Shown: positions 7,826 to 17,072, numbered from the stretch's first letter. The stretch is DNA of 64,000 bases from Planomonospora sp. ID67723 (GCF_015711605.1 NZ_JABTEZ010000002.1:1984001-2048000), one strand, 5' to 3'. Notes: a model not told the origin generated them from the sequence alone. A program made the numbers and translations.

Positions 7826-8710
7826 ATGAACCAGGACATCTCAGTACGGGCCCGGGTCGATCGCCGGGCGCTCGCGGCGGCGGGGGTCACGGTGGTGTTG
7901 TGGGCGTCGGCCTTCGTCTCCATCCGGGGCGCCGCGCCGTACTTCTCACCCGGCCCGCTGGCCCTGGGGCGGCTGCTGGCGGGTTCGGCCGTCCTGGGGA
8001 CCATCCTGCTGGCGCGGCGTGAGGGGTGGCCGCCGCGGGCGGCGTGGCCGGGGATCGCGGGTGCGGGGGTGCTCTGGTTCGGCCTCTACATGGTCGTGCT
8101 GAACTGGGGCGAGCAGGAGGTGGACGCGGGCACCGCGGCGATGGTCGTGAACGTCGGGCCGGTGCTGATCGCACTGCTGGGCGGCTGGCTGCTGAAGGAG
8201 GGGTTCCCCCGCAACCTGATGGCCGGGATGGCGGTCTCGTTCGCCGGAGCGGTCGTGGTGGGGGTCTCCATGTCGGGAGGCGGGCGGTCGTCGATCCTGG
8301 GCGTGCTGCTCTGCCTGCTCGCAGCCGTCTCGTACGCCGGAGGCGTCGTCTGCCAGAAGCCCGCGCTGCGGCACGCCTCGGCACTGCAGGTGACGACCTT
8401 CGGCTGCCTCGTCGGGACGGCGGCCTGCCTGCCGTTCGCCGGCGGACTGATCGAGCAGGTCGCCGCCGCCCCGCCGGCCGCGCTGCTGAACGTCGTCTAC
8501 CTGGGGGTCTTCCCGACAGCCCTGGCCTTCACCACCTGGGCCTACGCGCTGGCCCGCACCACCGCGGGGAAGATGGGCGCCACCACCTACGTCGTCCCGG
8601 CCCTGGTGGTGCTGATGTCCTGGGCGGTGCTCGGAGAGGTACCCGGCTGGCTGACCTTCGCCGGCGGCCTGCTCTGCCTGGCCGGGGTGGCCGTCTCCCG
8701 CAGGAAGTGA
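7826..8710 (+). CDS. EamA/DMT-superfamily transporter
   Basis: The 294-residue membrane protein reads as ten helices in two EamA halves: the first with LWASAFVSIRGAAP and a proline-rich loop, the second with YAGGVVCQKPALR and the terminal WAVLGEVPGWLTFAGG motif. The family moves amino acids or other metabolites, usually outward; the substrate is not predictable here. The ATG at 7826 sits just 3' of a TAGGGT-like box, suggesting a short or absent leader. It converges on the tyrosine phosphatase gene across a strong GC palindrome. Confidence 0.85.
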   Translation: MNQDISVRARVDRRALAAAGVTVVLWASAFVSIRGAAPYFSPGPLALGRLLAGSAVLGTILLARREGWPPRAAWPGIAGAGVLWFGLYMVVLNWGEQEVDAGTAAMVVNVGPVLIALLGGWLLKEGFPRNLMAGMAVSFAGAVVVGVSMSGGGRSSILGVLLCLLAAVSYAGGVVCQKPALRHASALQVTTFGCLVGTAACLPFAGGLIEQVAAAPPAALLNVVYLGVFPTALAFTTWAYALARTTAGKMGATTYVVPALVVLMSWAVLGEVPGWLTFAGGLLCLAGVAVSRRK

Positions 8711-8738
8711 TCATCCGCTCGCCCCGCCCCGCCCCGCC

Positions 8739-8760
8739 CCGCCCGCCGGCCGGCGGGCGG
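8739..8760. terminator. 22-bp perfect GC palindrome between convergent genes
   Basis: The two 11-base arms CCGCCCGCCGG and CCGGCGGGCGG abut with no loop, preceded by five tandem GCCCC units (about 8721-8745). Lying between the convergent EamA and phosphatase genes, it probably works as a two-way terminator. A shortened version of the same palindrome lies on the other side of the phosphatase gene. Confidence 0.5.
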
Positions 8761-8839
8761 ATCCCGGCGCACCGCGGCCAGATCGCGGTCAGGGGAGAGC
8801 TCCTTCTGCTCCGGCTTGGCCCGTGACGGTGACGAGGGC

Positions 8840-9328
8840 TCAGGGACGGAGCTTGTCCGACAGGTGCTTGGCCAGGCCCTCGGACGCGGCCCGGACCATC
8901 TCCAGCACGTCGGCGAAGCCCTCGGGACCGCCGTAGTAGGGGTCGGGCACCTCGGCGCCCTCCGGCGCGGCCGGGTCGAACGACCGGAACAGCCGCACGT
9001 CGGCCCCCTCCGGGGCCAGGCGGCGCAGGGCCCGGAGGTTCTCCCGGTCCATCGCCAGCACCAGGTCCACCCGGCCGTACCACTCCTTGAGGAACTGCCT
9101 GGCCCGGTGCGCGGAGCCGTCGTAGCCGTGCTCGGCCAGCGTCGCGGCGGCCCGCTCGTCCATCGGGCCGCCCTGGTGCCAGCCGCCGGTGCCGGCGCTG
9201 TCGACCGTGACGAGCCCGTCCAGCCCGTGCTCGGCGAGCGTCCTGCGCAGCACGACCTCCGCCATGGGGGAGCGGCAGATGTTCCCCAGGCACACCACGC
9301 ACACGCGATAACTCATGGATGAACTCAT
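8840..9328 (-). CDS. Low-molecular-weight protein tyrosine phosphatase
   Basis: The 162-residue protein begins with the LMW-PTP P-loop VCLGNICRSPMAE, holding the C-x5-R-S nucleophile and phosphate cradle. It ends with the D-P-Y-Y-G-G segment that supplies the general-acid Asp. Length and order match the family, which dephosphorylates protein tyrosine or small phosphomonoesters in the cytoplasm. The ATG at 9328 is chosen; ATG 9316, four codons later, is equally possible because neither has a clear ribosome site. Confidence 0.9.
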   Translation of the reverse strand: MSSSMSYRVCVVCLGNICRSPMAEVVLRRTLAEHGLDGLVTVDSAGTGGWHQGGPMDERAAATLAEHGYDGSAHRARQFLKEWYGRVDLVLAMDRENLRALRRLAPEGADVRLFRSFDPAAPEGAEVPDPYYGGPEGFADVLEMVRAASEGLAKHLSDKLRP

Positions 9329-9341
9329 AGGTGCAAGCATG

Positions 9342-9359
9342 CCGCCCGCCGGCGGGCGG
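9342..9359 (-). terminator. 18-bp perfect GC palindrome after the GlxA-type gene
   Basis: CCGCCCGCCGGCGGGCGG lies just beyond the stop of the regulator (9360) and before the phosphatase start. It shares its arms with the palindrome at 8739-8760, so the phosphatase gene is bracketed by related hairpins. Confidence 0.45.
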
Positions 9360-10304
9360 TCAGCGCCCCATCCGGGTGAAGCCGGCACGGTAGGCGGTCG
9401 GCGTGACCCCCAGCCGGGCGACCAGGTGCTTGCGCAGGGAGTCGGCGCTGCCCAGCCCGCTCCGCCAGGCGACCTGGTCCATCGGCAGGCCGGTGGTCTC
9501 CAGCAGCTCGCGCGCCCGGTCGATGCGCCGGTGCAGCAGCCACTGCAGCGGGCTGAGGCCGGTCTCGGCGTGGAAACGGCGGGTCAGGGTCCGCACGCTG
9601 GTGCCGGCATGCCCGGCCAGGTCCTTCAGGGCCAGCGGGCGGTCCAGCCGGCGCAGCGCCCACGCCCTCGTCTCGGCCAGCGAGGTGCCGCGCTCGGGCG
9701 GCAGCGGCGTCTCGATGAACTGGGCCTGGCCTCCCGGCCGCACCGGTGAGACGACCGCCGCCCTGGCCGCGGCGTTGGCGGTGGCCGCGCCGTAGTCGAG
9801 CCGCACCAGGTGCAGGCAGAGGTCGATGGCGGCGGCCGCTCCCGCCGAGGTCAGCACCTGGCCGTCGTCGACGTAGAGCACGTCGGGCCGCACGTCGACC
9901 GCGGGGTGGCGGGCGGCCAGCTCGGCGGCCAGGCCCCAGTGGGTGGTCGCGCGGCGGCCGTCCAGCAGGCCCGCCTCGGCCAGCACGAAGGCCCCGGTGC
10001 ACAGCGACGCGATCCGCGCCCCGGCCGCCGCCGCCTCCCGCAGTGCCCGCAGCGCGTCGGGATGGGCCGGTCCGCCGCCGCTGCCCACCGCCATCACGGT
10101 GTCGGCCCCGCGCACCGCCTCCAGGCCGTGGGGGATGAGGATCTCGGGGCCGCCGACCGTGGCCGTCGCGCCCGGCTCGGCCGTGCACGTCCGGACCGCG
10201 TATCCGGGGGCGCCGTCGGCCTCGACGCTGAGGAAGACCATGTGCGGGATGGAGACGTCGAAGCTCATGACGGGCGGGACCACGACGAGGGCGACACGAT
10301 GCAT
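9360..10304 (-). CDS. GlxA-family transcriptional regulator (DJ-1/PfpI + AraC)
   Basis: The 314-residue protein has an N-terminal DJ-1/PfpI-like domain. It includes LCTGAFVLAEAGLLDGRRATTHW, where the Cys and His sit as in class I amidotransferase folds. A C-terminal AraC-type double helix-turn-helix follows (LAGHAGTSVRTLTRRFHAETG and VAWRSGLGSADSLRKHLVARLG). Family members sense small molecules and activate divergent or adjacent metabolic genes. The ATG at 10304 follows GGAGG at nine bases; an upstream in-frame start at 10331 lacks a ribosome site. The 72-bp interval shared with the divergent epimerase-like gene makes that gene the likely target. Confidence 0.85.
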   Translation of the reverse strand: MHRVALVVVPPVMSFDVSIPHMVFLSVEADGAPGYAVRTCTAEPGATATVGGPEILIPHGLEAVRGADTVMAVGSGGGPAHPDALRALREAAAAGARIASLCTGAFVLAEAGLLDGRRATTHWGLAAELAARHPAVDVRPDVLYVDDGQVLTSAGAAAAIDLCLHLVRLDYGAATANAAARAAVVSPVRPGGQAQFIETPLPPERGTSLAETRAWALRRLDRPLALKDLAGHAGTSVRTLTRRFHAETGLSPLQWLLHRRIDRARELLETTGLPMDQVAWRSGLGSADSLRKHLVARLGVTPTAYRAGFTRMGR

Positions 10305-10376
10305 TGGCCAGATCCTCCGGATAGATGGCATTCAAGCCACTGCCCGCAGCCTAGACCCGGCGGGCAGGGTGAGGCC

Positions 10377-11267
10377 ATGACCTTTCATGTGATCATCGGG
10401 GCCGGTGCGACCGCCTCCCGCACCGCTCTCCTGCTCGCCGGGGACGGCGAGCACGTCAGGATCGTCAGCAGGAAGGGCGGCGGGCCCGACCACCCGCTGG
10501 TCGAGAAGGTGGCCGCCGACGCCTCCGACGCCGACCGGCTGACCGTGCTGCTGGAGGGGGCGGCCACGCTGTTCACCTGCGCGGCGCCGCCGTACCACCG
10601 CTGGCCCCAGGAGTTCCCCGCACTGGCGGCCGGACTGCTGACCGCCGTGCTGCGCACCGGCGTGCCCTACGTCATGCTGGGCAACCTGTACGCCTACGGC
10701 CCGGTGGAGGGCCCGATCGGGCCGGGGCTGCCGCTGCTGGCCACCGGGCCGAAGGGCCGCATCAGGGCGCGCCTGTGGGAGGAGGCCGCGGCCTCGGGCG
10801 CGCGGGTCACCGAGGTGCGGGCCGGACAGTTCTACGGGGCCGGTGCGGTGTCGGTCTTCACCCTCATGGTGCAGCCGAAGGTACTGGCGGGCGCGCTCGC
10901 CCTGGTGCCGCAGGAACTGGACCTGCCGCACAGCTACTCATCCGTCGGCGACACGGCCCGCACGCTCATCGCCGCGAGCCGCGACGAGCGGGCCTGGGGG
11001 CGGGCCTGGCACGCGCCGGTCGTCACGCCCTCGGTCCGCGAGCTGGCGGTCCGGCTGGCCGAGCGGGCCGGTGCGCCCGCACCCCGGCTGGAGGAGCTGA
11101 CCGAGCGCGACCTGGCGCTGCTCGCTCTGACCGACCCGTTCTGGGCGGAGCTCGACGAGGTGCTGGAGGCGCCGGGCGTGCCGTACGTCTCCGACTTCTC
11201 CGAGACCGAGAAGGTCCTCGGGGTCGGGGCCACCCCGGTGGAGGAGGTGCTCGCCGAGCTCTTCTGA
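10377..11267 (+). CDS. NAD-dependent epimerase/dehydratase-like oxidoreductase
   Basis: The 296-residue protein reads as an extended short-chain dehydrogenase fold. The Rossmann strand is VIIGAGATASRTALLLA, without the usual G-x2-G-x2-G spacing, followed by a positively charged VSRKGG that could bind NADP. A LGNLYAYG segment holds the active-site Tyr but lacks the following Lys at the usual spacing, so it may be an atypical SDR or a binding protein. The ATG follows GGTGAGG. It is transcribed away from the GlxA-type regulator and ends at a strong hairpin. Confidence 0.65.
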   Translation: MTFHVIIGAGATASRTALLLAGDGEHVRIVSRKGGGPDHPLVEKVAADASDADRLTVLLEGAATLFTCAAPPYHRWPQEFPALAAGLLTAVLRTGVPYVMLGNLYAYGPVEGPIGPGLPLLATGPKGRIRARLWEEAAASGARVTEVRAGQFYGAGAVSVFTLMVQPKVLAGALALVPQELDLPHSYSSVGDTARTLIAASRDERAWGRAWHAPVVTPSVRELAVRLAERAGAPAPRLEELTERDLALLALTDPFWAELDEVLEAPGVPYVSDFSETEKVLGVGATPVEEVLAELF

Positions 11268-11276
11268 GCGCAGGAG

Positions 11277-11305
11277 CCCGGCCCCGGAACGGCGGCGGGG
11301 CCGGG
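11277..11305 (+). terminator. 10-bp GC hairpin after the epimerase-like gene
   Basis: Arms CCCGGCCCCG and CGGGGCCGGG flank a 9-base loop, nine bases after the stop codon. No U-tract follows. Confidence 0.6.
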
Positions 11306-11462
11306 CGGCCGGCGGGCGGTCGGCGGGCGGTGCGTCGCCGGTGGCGCCGGTGCCCCCGGCGCGCGGTGACCGCCACGGCGGACTCCGCCTCGGAGGCCGC
11401 GCCGGCCTTGAGGAACCGGCCCTGGCGCGTCGGCCCGGTGACGGTGGGGCCTGCTCCGAGGG

Positions 11463-12020
11463 TCATGCGGGGGATCGGCCGTCCCCGGAGTTGAGCCGGA
11501 CGATCGCGGTGTTGAGGGCGGTGGCGAACAGCGTCCACGCCCCGTAGGGGAGCAGGGCGGCGCCGGCGGTCCTGTCGGTGTCCCAGGCCTGCTTGATCAG
11601 GACGGCGTTCGAGGCGTTGAGCGCGGAGATCTCGGCGAGCGCGAGTCTGGGGGAGCGCGCCCGGAAGAAGGCCAGGGTCCACCCGGCGTTGAGCACCAGG
11701 TTGGCCGTGAGCTGGGCGGTGAACGCCTGGCGGGCGGCGCCCTGCCGGCGGTCCAGGACGCGGGCGGCCCCCAGGGCGATCAGTCCGTACAGCGGGGTCC
11801 ACACGAGCCCGAACGCCTGGGGCGGCGGCTGCCAGGCCGGTTTGCGCAGCCGCCGGTACCATCCGGACGCGGTCGTGGTGGCCGCGCTCCCGGCGACGGC
11901 CGCCGCGGTCACGGCGAGCAGCGTCCTCGTGAGCGTCTTCGGCCGGGCTCCCGTGGCGGACTCCACGATAGCCCGCACGCCGGTGCCGCCCTCCGCCCGT
12001 TTCGTGGTCGAACTCCTCAT
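11463..12020 (-). CDS. tspO: TspO/MBR-family tryptophan-rich membrane protein
   Basis: After a charged N-terminal extension of about 40 residues, the protein has five predicted membrane helices with TspO landmarks. These are WYRRLRKPAWQPPPQAFGLVWTPLYGLIALGAARV between helices 1 and 2, NLVLNAGWTLAFF in helix 3 and LLPYGAWTLFATALN at the end. TspO proteins bind porphyrins or other aromatic ligands. The start is uncertain: ATG 12020 is used (185 residues), with ATG 12026 and internal GTG codons as alternatives, since family members are usually about 160 residues. Confidence 0.85.
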   Translation of the reverse strand: MRSSTTKRAEGGTGVRAIVESATGARPKTLTRTLLAVTAAAVAGSAATTTASGWYRRLRKPAWQPPPQAFGLVWTPLYGLIALGAARVLDRRQGAARQAFTAQLTANLVLNAGWTLAFFRARSPRLALAEISALNASNAVLIKQAWDTDRTAGAALLPYGAWTLFATALNTAIVRLNSGDGRSPA

Positions 12021-12236
12021 TCCCATGGCCGGCCCATACCCCGACCCGCGAAGGTATGCCCGCGGCCGGCCGCCCCGGTGGTTCTCCGCCGGGGCGGCCG
12101 GCCTGCGCCCGCCGTACCCCCGTGCCCGCCGGGGCGGCCGCGACCGGCCCGGGATCCGGCTTTCGAGGGGGTTCCCTTCCCGGCCTCTGCCGTGGATCAT
12201 CGCTCCAACGGGCGGGGCCGGGGAGAGGAGCATCGT

Positions 12237-13562
12237 GTGGCTGGAGCAACGGATCCCGGACGGTGGGCGCGACGGCTCGCCGAGCTGATCGCCGAGTTCG
12301 AGGTACCCGGGGCGAACCTGGCCTTCCTGCACGAGGGACGGGTGCACGAGTTCGCCGCCGGCGTGCTCAGCACCGGCACCGGGGTCGAGGTCACCACGGA
12401 CTCGCTCTTCCAGATCGGGTCGGTCACCAAGGTGTGGACCGCGACCCAGATCATGCTCCTGGCGGAGCAGGGAAGGCTCACCCTCGACACCCCGGTCATC
12501 GAGATCCTGCCCGAGTTCCGGCTCGCCGACGCCGGACTGGCCGGGACGGTCACGGTACGGCACCTGCTCTCGCACACCTCCGGCATCGACGGGGACCTGT
12601 TCCTCGACACCGGCCGCGGCGACGACTGCCTGGAGAGGTACGTCGCGGCCTGTGCGGACCTCGCCCGCAACCACCCGCTCGGCGTCACCCAGTCCTACGG
12701 CAACTCCGGCTTCGTCATCGCCGGGCGGATCGTCGAGCGGCTGACCGGGCAGGTGTGGGACGCCGCACTGCGCGAGCAGATCATCGAGCCGCTCGGCCTG
12801 ACCCACACCTGGACCCTGCCCGAGGACGTCATCCGCTTCCGCGCCGCCACCGGCCACTTCGACGGCGTCCCCAGCCCGGTCTGGGGCCTCATGCGCTCCT
12901 GCGGCCCGGCCGGGCTGATCTGCTCGCGCCCCGCCGACGTCGTCGCCTTCGCCCGCGCCCACTTCGGCACGGAGCTGCTCGCCGCCCCGGAGGCGATGCG
13001 GGAACCGCAGGTGGACATCCCCAATCCCTACACCCTGGGCAGGCAGTGGGGGATCGGATGGGTCCTGGACGAGTGGGACGGCAAGCGGATCGTCTCCCAC
13101 GGCGGTAACACCATCGGCCAGGCCGCCATGCTCTGGGCGGTGCCGGACAGCGGGACCGCGGCGTGCGTGCTGGCCAACGGCGGCCGCACCGCCGCCTTCC
13201 AGCACGCCCTGGCCACCGAGCTCTTCGACGAATTGCTCGGCCTGGCCGTGCCGCCGCCGCTGGGACCGCCCGAGTCGCCCGTGGAGGTGGACGTCGAGCG
13301 GTACGCCGGTGTCTACGAGCGGACCGGGAACCGGGTGACGCTGACCGTCCGCGACGGGCGGCTGCTGCTGCACAGCGCGGCCACGGGGACCCTCGCCGGG
13401 CTCCGCCCGCCTCTGGAGTTCGAGCTCGTCCCGGTCGACGAGACCACCTTCGTCGGGCGTCCGGACGGCGATCCCCACTGGATCCCCGTGGTCTTCTACA
13501 CGCTCGCCGACGGCTCGCCGTACGTGCACTTCGGCGTCCGGGCCACACCCAGGGTCGCGTGA
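12237..13562 (+). CDS. Class C beta-lactamase-like serine hydrolase
   Basis: The 441-residue protein has the three active-site motifs of the family: S62-V-T-K65 (nucleophile and general base), Y154-G-N and H288-G-G. A beta-barrel-like C-terminal domain starts near residue 350 (ERYAGVYERTGN). No signal peptide is evident, so it is likely cytoplasmic and may be an esterase, D-aminopeptidase or amidase rather than a true beta-lactamase. The GTG at 12237 is seven bases after GGAGAGGAG. The last codons and the stop form half of a 46-bp hairpin. Confidence 0.85.
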   Translation: MAGATDPGRWARRLAELIAEFEVPGANLAFLHEGRVHEFAAGVLSTGTGVEVTTDSLFQIGSVTKVWTATQIMLLAEQGRLTLDTPVIEILPEFRLADAGLAGTVTVRHLLSHTSGIDGDLFLDTGRGDDCLERYVAACADLARNHPLGVTQSYGNSGFVIAGRIVERLTGQVWDAALREQIIEPLGLTHTWTLPEDVIRFRAATGHFDGVPSPVWGLMRSCGPAGLICSRPADVVAFARAHFGTELLAAPEAMREPQVDIPNPYTLGRQWGIGWVLDEWDGKRIVSHGGNTIGQAAMLWAVPDSGTAACVLANGGRTAAFQHALATELFDELLGLAVPPPLGPPESPVEVDVERYAGVYERTGNRVTLTVRDGRLLLHSAATGTLAGLRPPLEFELVPVDETTFVGRPDGDPHWIPVVFYTLADGSPYVHFGVRATPRVA

Positions 13563-13591
13563 GCGGACATCCGCTCACGCGACCCTGGGTG
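13546..13591. terminator. 22-bp perfect inverted repeat across the hydrolase stop codon
   Basis: Two 22-base arms with a 2-base centre form one of the strongest hairpins in the window. The left arm covers the last five codons and stop (TGA 13560-13562) of the serine hydrolase, and the right arm lies in the 82-bp gap to the convergent membrane protein. It should terminate from both sides. Confidence 0.75.
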
Positions 13592-13644
13592 CGGCCGCCC
13601 CGGCATCCGGGAAGGGCCGCAGCCCGGGGCGGCCGGTCCCGTCC

Positions 13645-14190
13645 TCAGCGCGGTTCCGGGAGCCGCTCGTGTACGGCGGCGCCGAGCAGGGCGAAGCACA
13701 CGCCCCAGCCGGCGATGGCGAGCACGGCGGCGACCGGCCCGAACGCGGCCAGGGACGGGATGAGGACGACGAAGACGTACAGGCCCGCGATGAGCGGGAC
13801 GAAACGCCCGGCGCCCGGGCGGTGGCCGCGGCGCACGGTGGCCGCGCCCGCCACGAGCAGGCCGAGCCCGGCCACCGGCGTGACGATCGCGAAGACCGTG
13901 CCCGCCGCGTCCGCCGACACGAGGGCCGTCAGTTCGGCGGGAACGAACGCGGCCACCGCCATGGCGGTCGTCCATAGGCCCATCCTGCCGGCCGCGGAGG
14001 GCACGGCCTGCGGCGACCGCGCCAGCAGGAAGAACCCGGCGGCCTGGGGCACGTGCATGAGAGCCAGGAACACCGTCCACCAGACGGGTGAGCGGGTGTC
14101 GAACCCGAGCGGGGGGACCAGCGCCCCGCAGACGCCGGCCGCGGCCTGTAGCAGGCCGCCGATGATGAGCCAGGGAGCCGGATGCTTCAT
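13645..14190 (-). CDS. Small integral membrane protein of unknown function
   Basis: The 181-residue protein has five to six hydrophobic segments (WLIIGGLLQAAAGVCGAL, VWWTVFLALMHVPQAAGFFLLA and others) and short charged loops. No catalytic motif was recognised. The ATG is preceded by GGAAAGGA at a suitable distance. It is divergent from the NACHT gene with 210 bp between them, and converges on the serine hydrolase. Confidence 0.7.
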   Translation of the reverse strand: MKHPAPWLIIGGLLQAAAGVCGALVPPLGFDTRSPVWWTVFLALMHVPQAAGFFLLARSPQAVPSAAGRMGLWTTAMAVAAFVPAELTALVSADAAGTVFAIVTPVAGLGLLVAGAATVRRGHRPGAGRFVPLIAGLYVFVVLIPSLAAFGPVAAVLAIAGWGVCFALLGAAVHERLPEPR

Positions 14191-14400
14191 GGGGAGTCCT
14201 TTCCTCGGTGGCCGCCGGCGAGGCGTCGCCCGCGGCCGGTGTGCGACCGAGGCTGGGTGTCCGGGCGGGTGTCCGGCAACGGACCCGGACGGTTCGTCCG
14301 AGCGGACTGCCGAGCCGCAGGTGGTGACTTATGCTTCAGGGCGCGGGAGGTGTCCGGCGCCGCCGGACACCCGGGGGGTCGGCAGCGCGGCAAGGGCGAG

Positions 14401-16896
14401 GTGCTCGGAGTGCTCGACGATTCGGATCCCCGGCTGCCGTTCGCGCGGCGGCTGCGGGCGTTGAAGGACGCCGCCGCGGTCTCGGTCCGGGATCTGGAGT
14501 CGGCCAGCGCCCGGACGCCCCGCCGCCGTACCGGGCAGCCCCCGCTGCGGCTGAAACGCAGCACGATCGCCGGAATGATCAGTGAGACCCGTCCCGTACG
14601 GCCGGAGCAGGAGCATGTCGAGGTCTTCGTCGACACCTGCCTGCGCATCGCCGGCGAGTCCGGCCGGCCACTGCCCGCCGAGCTGAGCGAGCCCCAGGCC
14701 TGGGACACGGCCTACCGGGAACTGCTGGTACGGCTGGCCGGACTGCGAAGCGACAGGCGGCAGGCCGGCGAGGCGGCCAGGCGGCTGCAGTCCCCCGATC
14801 CTCCGGCGACCGGGACGGGGACGTCGTCCGTCTCCGCGCCGGAGCCGTCACCCCGATCGACTCGGCCGGAGCGGTCCCGCAGGACCGGTCCCACGGCACC
14901 GGCGGCGGATGCCGTGGCGGACGCCGGAGAGGTGCTGGCCGGGCTGGTCGACCAGCAGTGGCGCGCAGAGGCGAGGCTCCGGTCGCTGGCCGACCCCGAC
15001 CCCATCCCGGTGCGCTGGCGGCTGACCGGCGACGATCGGCTGATGGACCATCCGGCCAACCTCACTCCCGATCCGTCTCCGCTGACCGCGTCGAGCGGCG
15101 ACATCGCCGCGCTGGCCGGCCGGTTCCGTGCGATGGGCCGCCGGCGCCTGGTGATCCTGGGCGGGCCGGGCACGGGCAAGACCACCCTGGCGGTCCAGCT
15201 GCTGCTGGAACTGCTGGCCACCCGCCGCGACCATGCGGAAGAGCCGGTGCCCGTGCTGCTGCCGGTCGCCGACTGGGACACCGCGGCCTTCCCACTGCTG
15301 CAGGATTGGCTGGCGGCGCGGCTCGCCCAGGACTATCCGGCGCTGCGCGCCACGGGCCTGGGCTCCGAGGCGCCCGTGATCCTGGCCGCCCGCGGACATG
15401 TCCTACCGGTGCTGGACGGGCTGGACGAGCTCCCCGCGGCGGCCCGGGTCACCGTCATCGCCGCGCTCAACCGCTCACTCGGCGCGACCGACCAGCTCGT
15501 CGTGACCGCCCGGACCCATGACTACCGCGGCGCCGTTGAGCGCGGCGGCGACGTGCTCACCTCGGCGGTGGTCCTGGAACCCGATCCGCTGGACCCCGCC
15601 GCGGCCGCCGGATACCTGCGACGTTGCCTTCCCGTCCGGCCGGGACCGGCCTGGGAGAGGATCCTCACCGGCCTGGCCGCCGCTCCCGCCGCCGAGGCGG
15701 GTCCCATCGGCGCGCTGGCCGGGGTCGCCGCGACCCCGCTCGGGTTGTGGCTGCTGCGCGCCGTCTACGTCGCTCCGGACGCCGATCCGGCGGCCCTGCT
15801 CGACCCGGTACGGTTCCCCGGCCCCGAGGCGCTCCGCGCCCATCTGCTCGACCGGCTCGTCGCAGCGCTGATCGAGACCCGTCCGCCCAGCCGCCATCCG
15901 GGCGACGTATTCCGGCCGCGCCGCCGCCACGACCCCGACCGGGTACGGTACGTGCTCGGCTACCTGGCCCACCACCTCACCCACCCGCGCAACGCCGACG
16001 GCACGCCCCGTACGCGTGACCTGGCCTGGTGGCGGCTGGCCGGCACCACCCGCGCCGTCACCCTCATGGTCCGGCTCGCGCTGGGCCTCGTCGTCGCGCT
16101 CACGATCGCGGCGGTCTCTCTGATCGCGACCGGTCTCGCCCAGGGGTTCACGCCGTTCCCGGTCCACGGCCTGGCCTACGGGCTGGCCTTCGGGCTCACC
16201 GCCGGCCTCGTGATCGCGCACTCGGCGCGCTCCTGGGCGCGGCAGCCGCCGGGCTTCGCCGACCTCCGGCCGCGAGGACGCCGGTCCGGACCCTCGTTCA
16301 GGCCGGTGCGCGGGCTGCTCTCCGGCTTCGGCGCCGGGCTGGCGATGGTGGTCATGATGTGGCTGACGGTCGATTCCATCGTCGACGTCCTCGTCGCCGG
16401 GATCTGTTCCGGGCTGGCGGTCGGCCTGGCCCACGGCTTCGCGGCGGGGTTCGCCGCATGGGCCGAGGCCCCGTCCCCGGAGGGGCGGGCCGGCACGCCT
16501 CTGGCCAGCTGGCGTGCGGACCGGACCCTCAACCTCGTACGTGCCGCCACCGTCGGCTCCACCGGCGCGCTGATGGGCGGCCTGGCGAGCGGGCTCGCAG
16601 CCGGGTTCACCGAGACCCCCGCCTTCGGCCTGGCGGTCGGGCTGGTCTACGCTCTCACCTTCGGCGTGACCGCAGGGCTCGTGGCCGGGCGTCACCACGC
16701 CTGGACGGCCTATCTGATCGCCACCGCCCGCCTCGCCCTGACCGTCGGACTCCCCCGGGAACTGATGTCCTTCCTGGACGACGCCCACCGCCTCGGCCTG
16801 CTCCGTGCGGTCGGCCCGGTCTACCAGTTCCGGCACGCCGAACTCCAGGACCATCTGGCCGCGGTGCCGTCGGCCCCGCCTGCGGGCGGGCGATGA
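14401..16896 (+). CDS. Membrane-anchored NACHT-domain NTPase with N-terminal HTH-like region
   Basis: The 831-residue protein begins with a basic helix-rich segment (about 10-90, RLRALKDAAAVSVRDLE) resembling the XRE-like module that precedes many actinobacterial NACHT proteins. A NACHT domain follows: Walker A LGGPGTGKTT (about 253-262) and Walker B VLDGLDELP (about 336-343). Residues about 550-780 contain eight or so membrane segments built from repeated G-L-A-x-G-L units. The short C-terminal tail ends RHAELQDHLA. Bacterial NACHT proteins are STAND-type sensors, several of which are anti-phage; a membrane sensor or pore role is inferred from architecture only. The GTG at 14401 is the best in-frame start after the leader; GTG 14410 is possible. 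Confidence 0.75.
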   Translation: MLGVLDDSDPRLPFARRLRALKDAAAVSVRDLESASARTPRRRTGQPPLRLKRSTIAGMISETRPVRPEQEHVEVFVDTCLRIAGESGRPLPAELSEPQAWDTAYRELLVRLAGLRSDRRQAGEAARRLQSPDPPATGTGTSSVSAPEPSPRSTRPERSRRTGPTAPAADAVADAGEVLAGLVDQQWRAEARLRSLADPDPIPVRWRLTGDDRLMDHPANLTPDPSPLTASSGDIAALAGRFRAMGRRRLVILGGPGTGKTTLAVQLLLELLATRRDHAEEPVPVLLPVADWDTAAFPLLQDWLAARLAQDYPALRATGLGSEAPVILAARGHVLPVLDGLDELPAAARVTVIAALNRSLGATDQLVVTARTHDYRGAVERGGDVLTSAVVLEPDPLDPAAAAGYLRRCLPVRPGPAWERILTGLAAAPAAEAGPIGALAGVAATPLGLWLLRAVYVAPDADPAALLDPVRFPGPEALRAHLLDRLVAALIETRPPSRHPGDVFRPRRRHDPDRVRYVLGYLAHHLTHPRNADGTPRTRDLAWWRLAGTTRAVTLMVRLALGLVVALTIAAVSLIATGLAQGFTPFPVHGLAYGLAFGLTAGLVIAHSARSWARQPPGFADLRPRGRRSGPSFRPVRGLLSGFGAGLAMVVMMWLTVDSIVDVLVAGICSGLAVGLAHGFAAGFAAWAEAPSPEGRAGTPLASWRADRTLNLVRAATVGSTGALMGGLASGLAAGFTETPAFGLAVGLVYALTFGVTAGLVAGRHHAWTAYLIATARLALTVGLPRELMSFLDDAHRLGLLRAVGPVYQFRHAELQDHLAAVPSAPPAGGR

Positions 16897-17072
16897 GAGG
16901 AGGGACCCGCCCGGTGCGGCCTCCCGCCACGGGCTGAGGGGCACCGCCTTTCGTCGTGGTCCGCGTGGCGTGCGACTGCGACCACCGGCGTAGGGGTTCC
17001 TGCGGAAGTCGTATCCGCCGAGTGCCTTTTCGGCCGAGGTGCGCGCGGCCGGGTGCCGCGAGGATGATCCGC

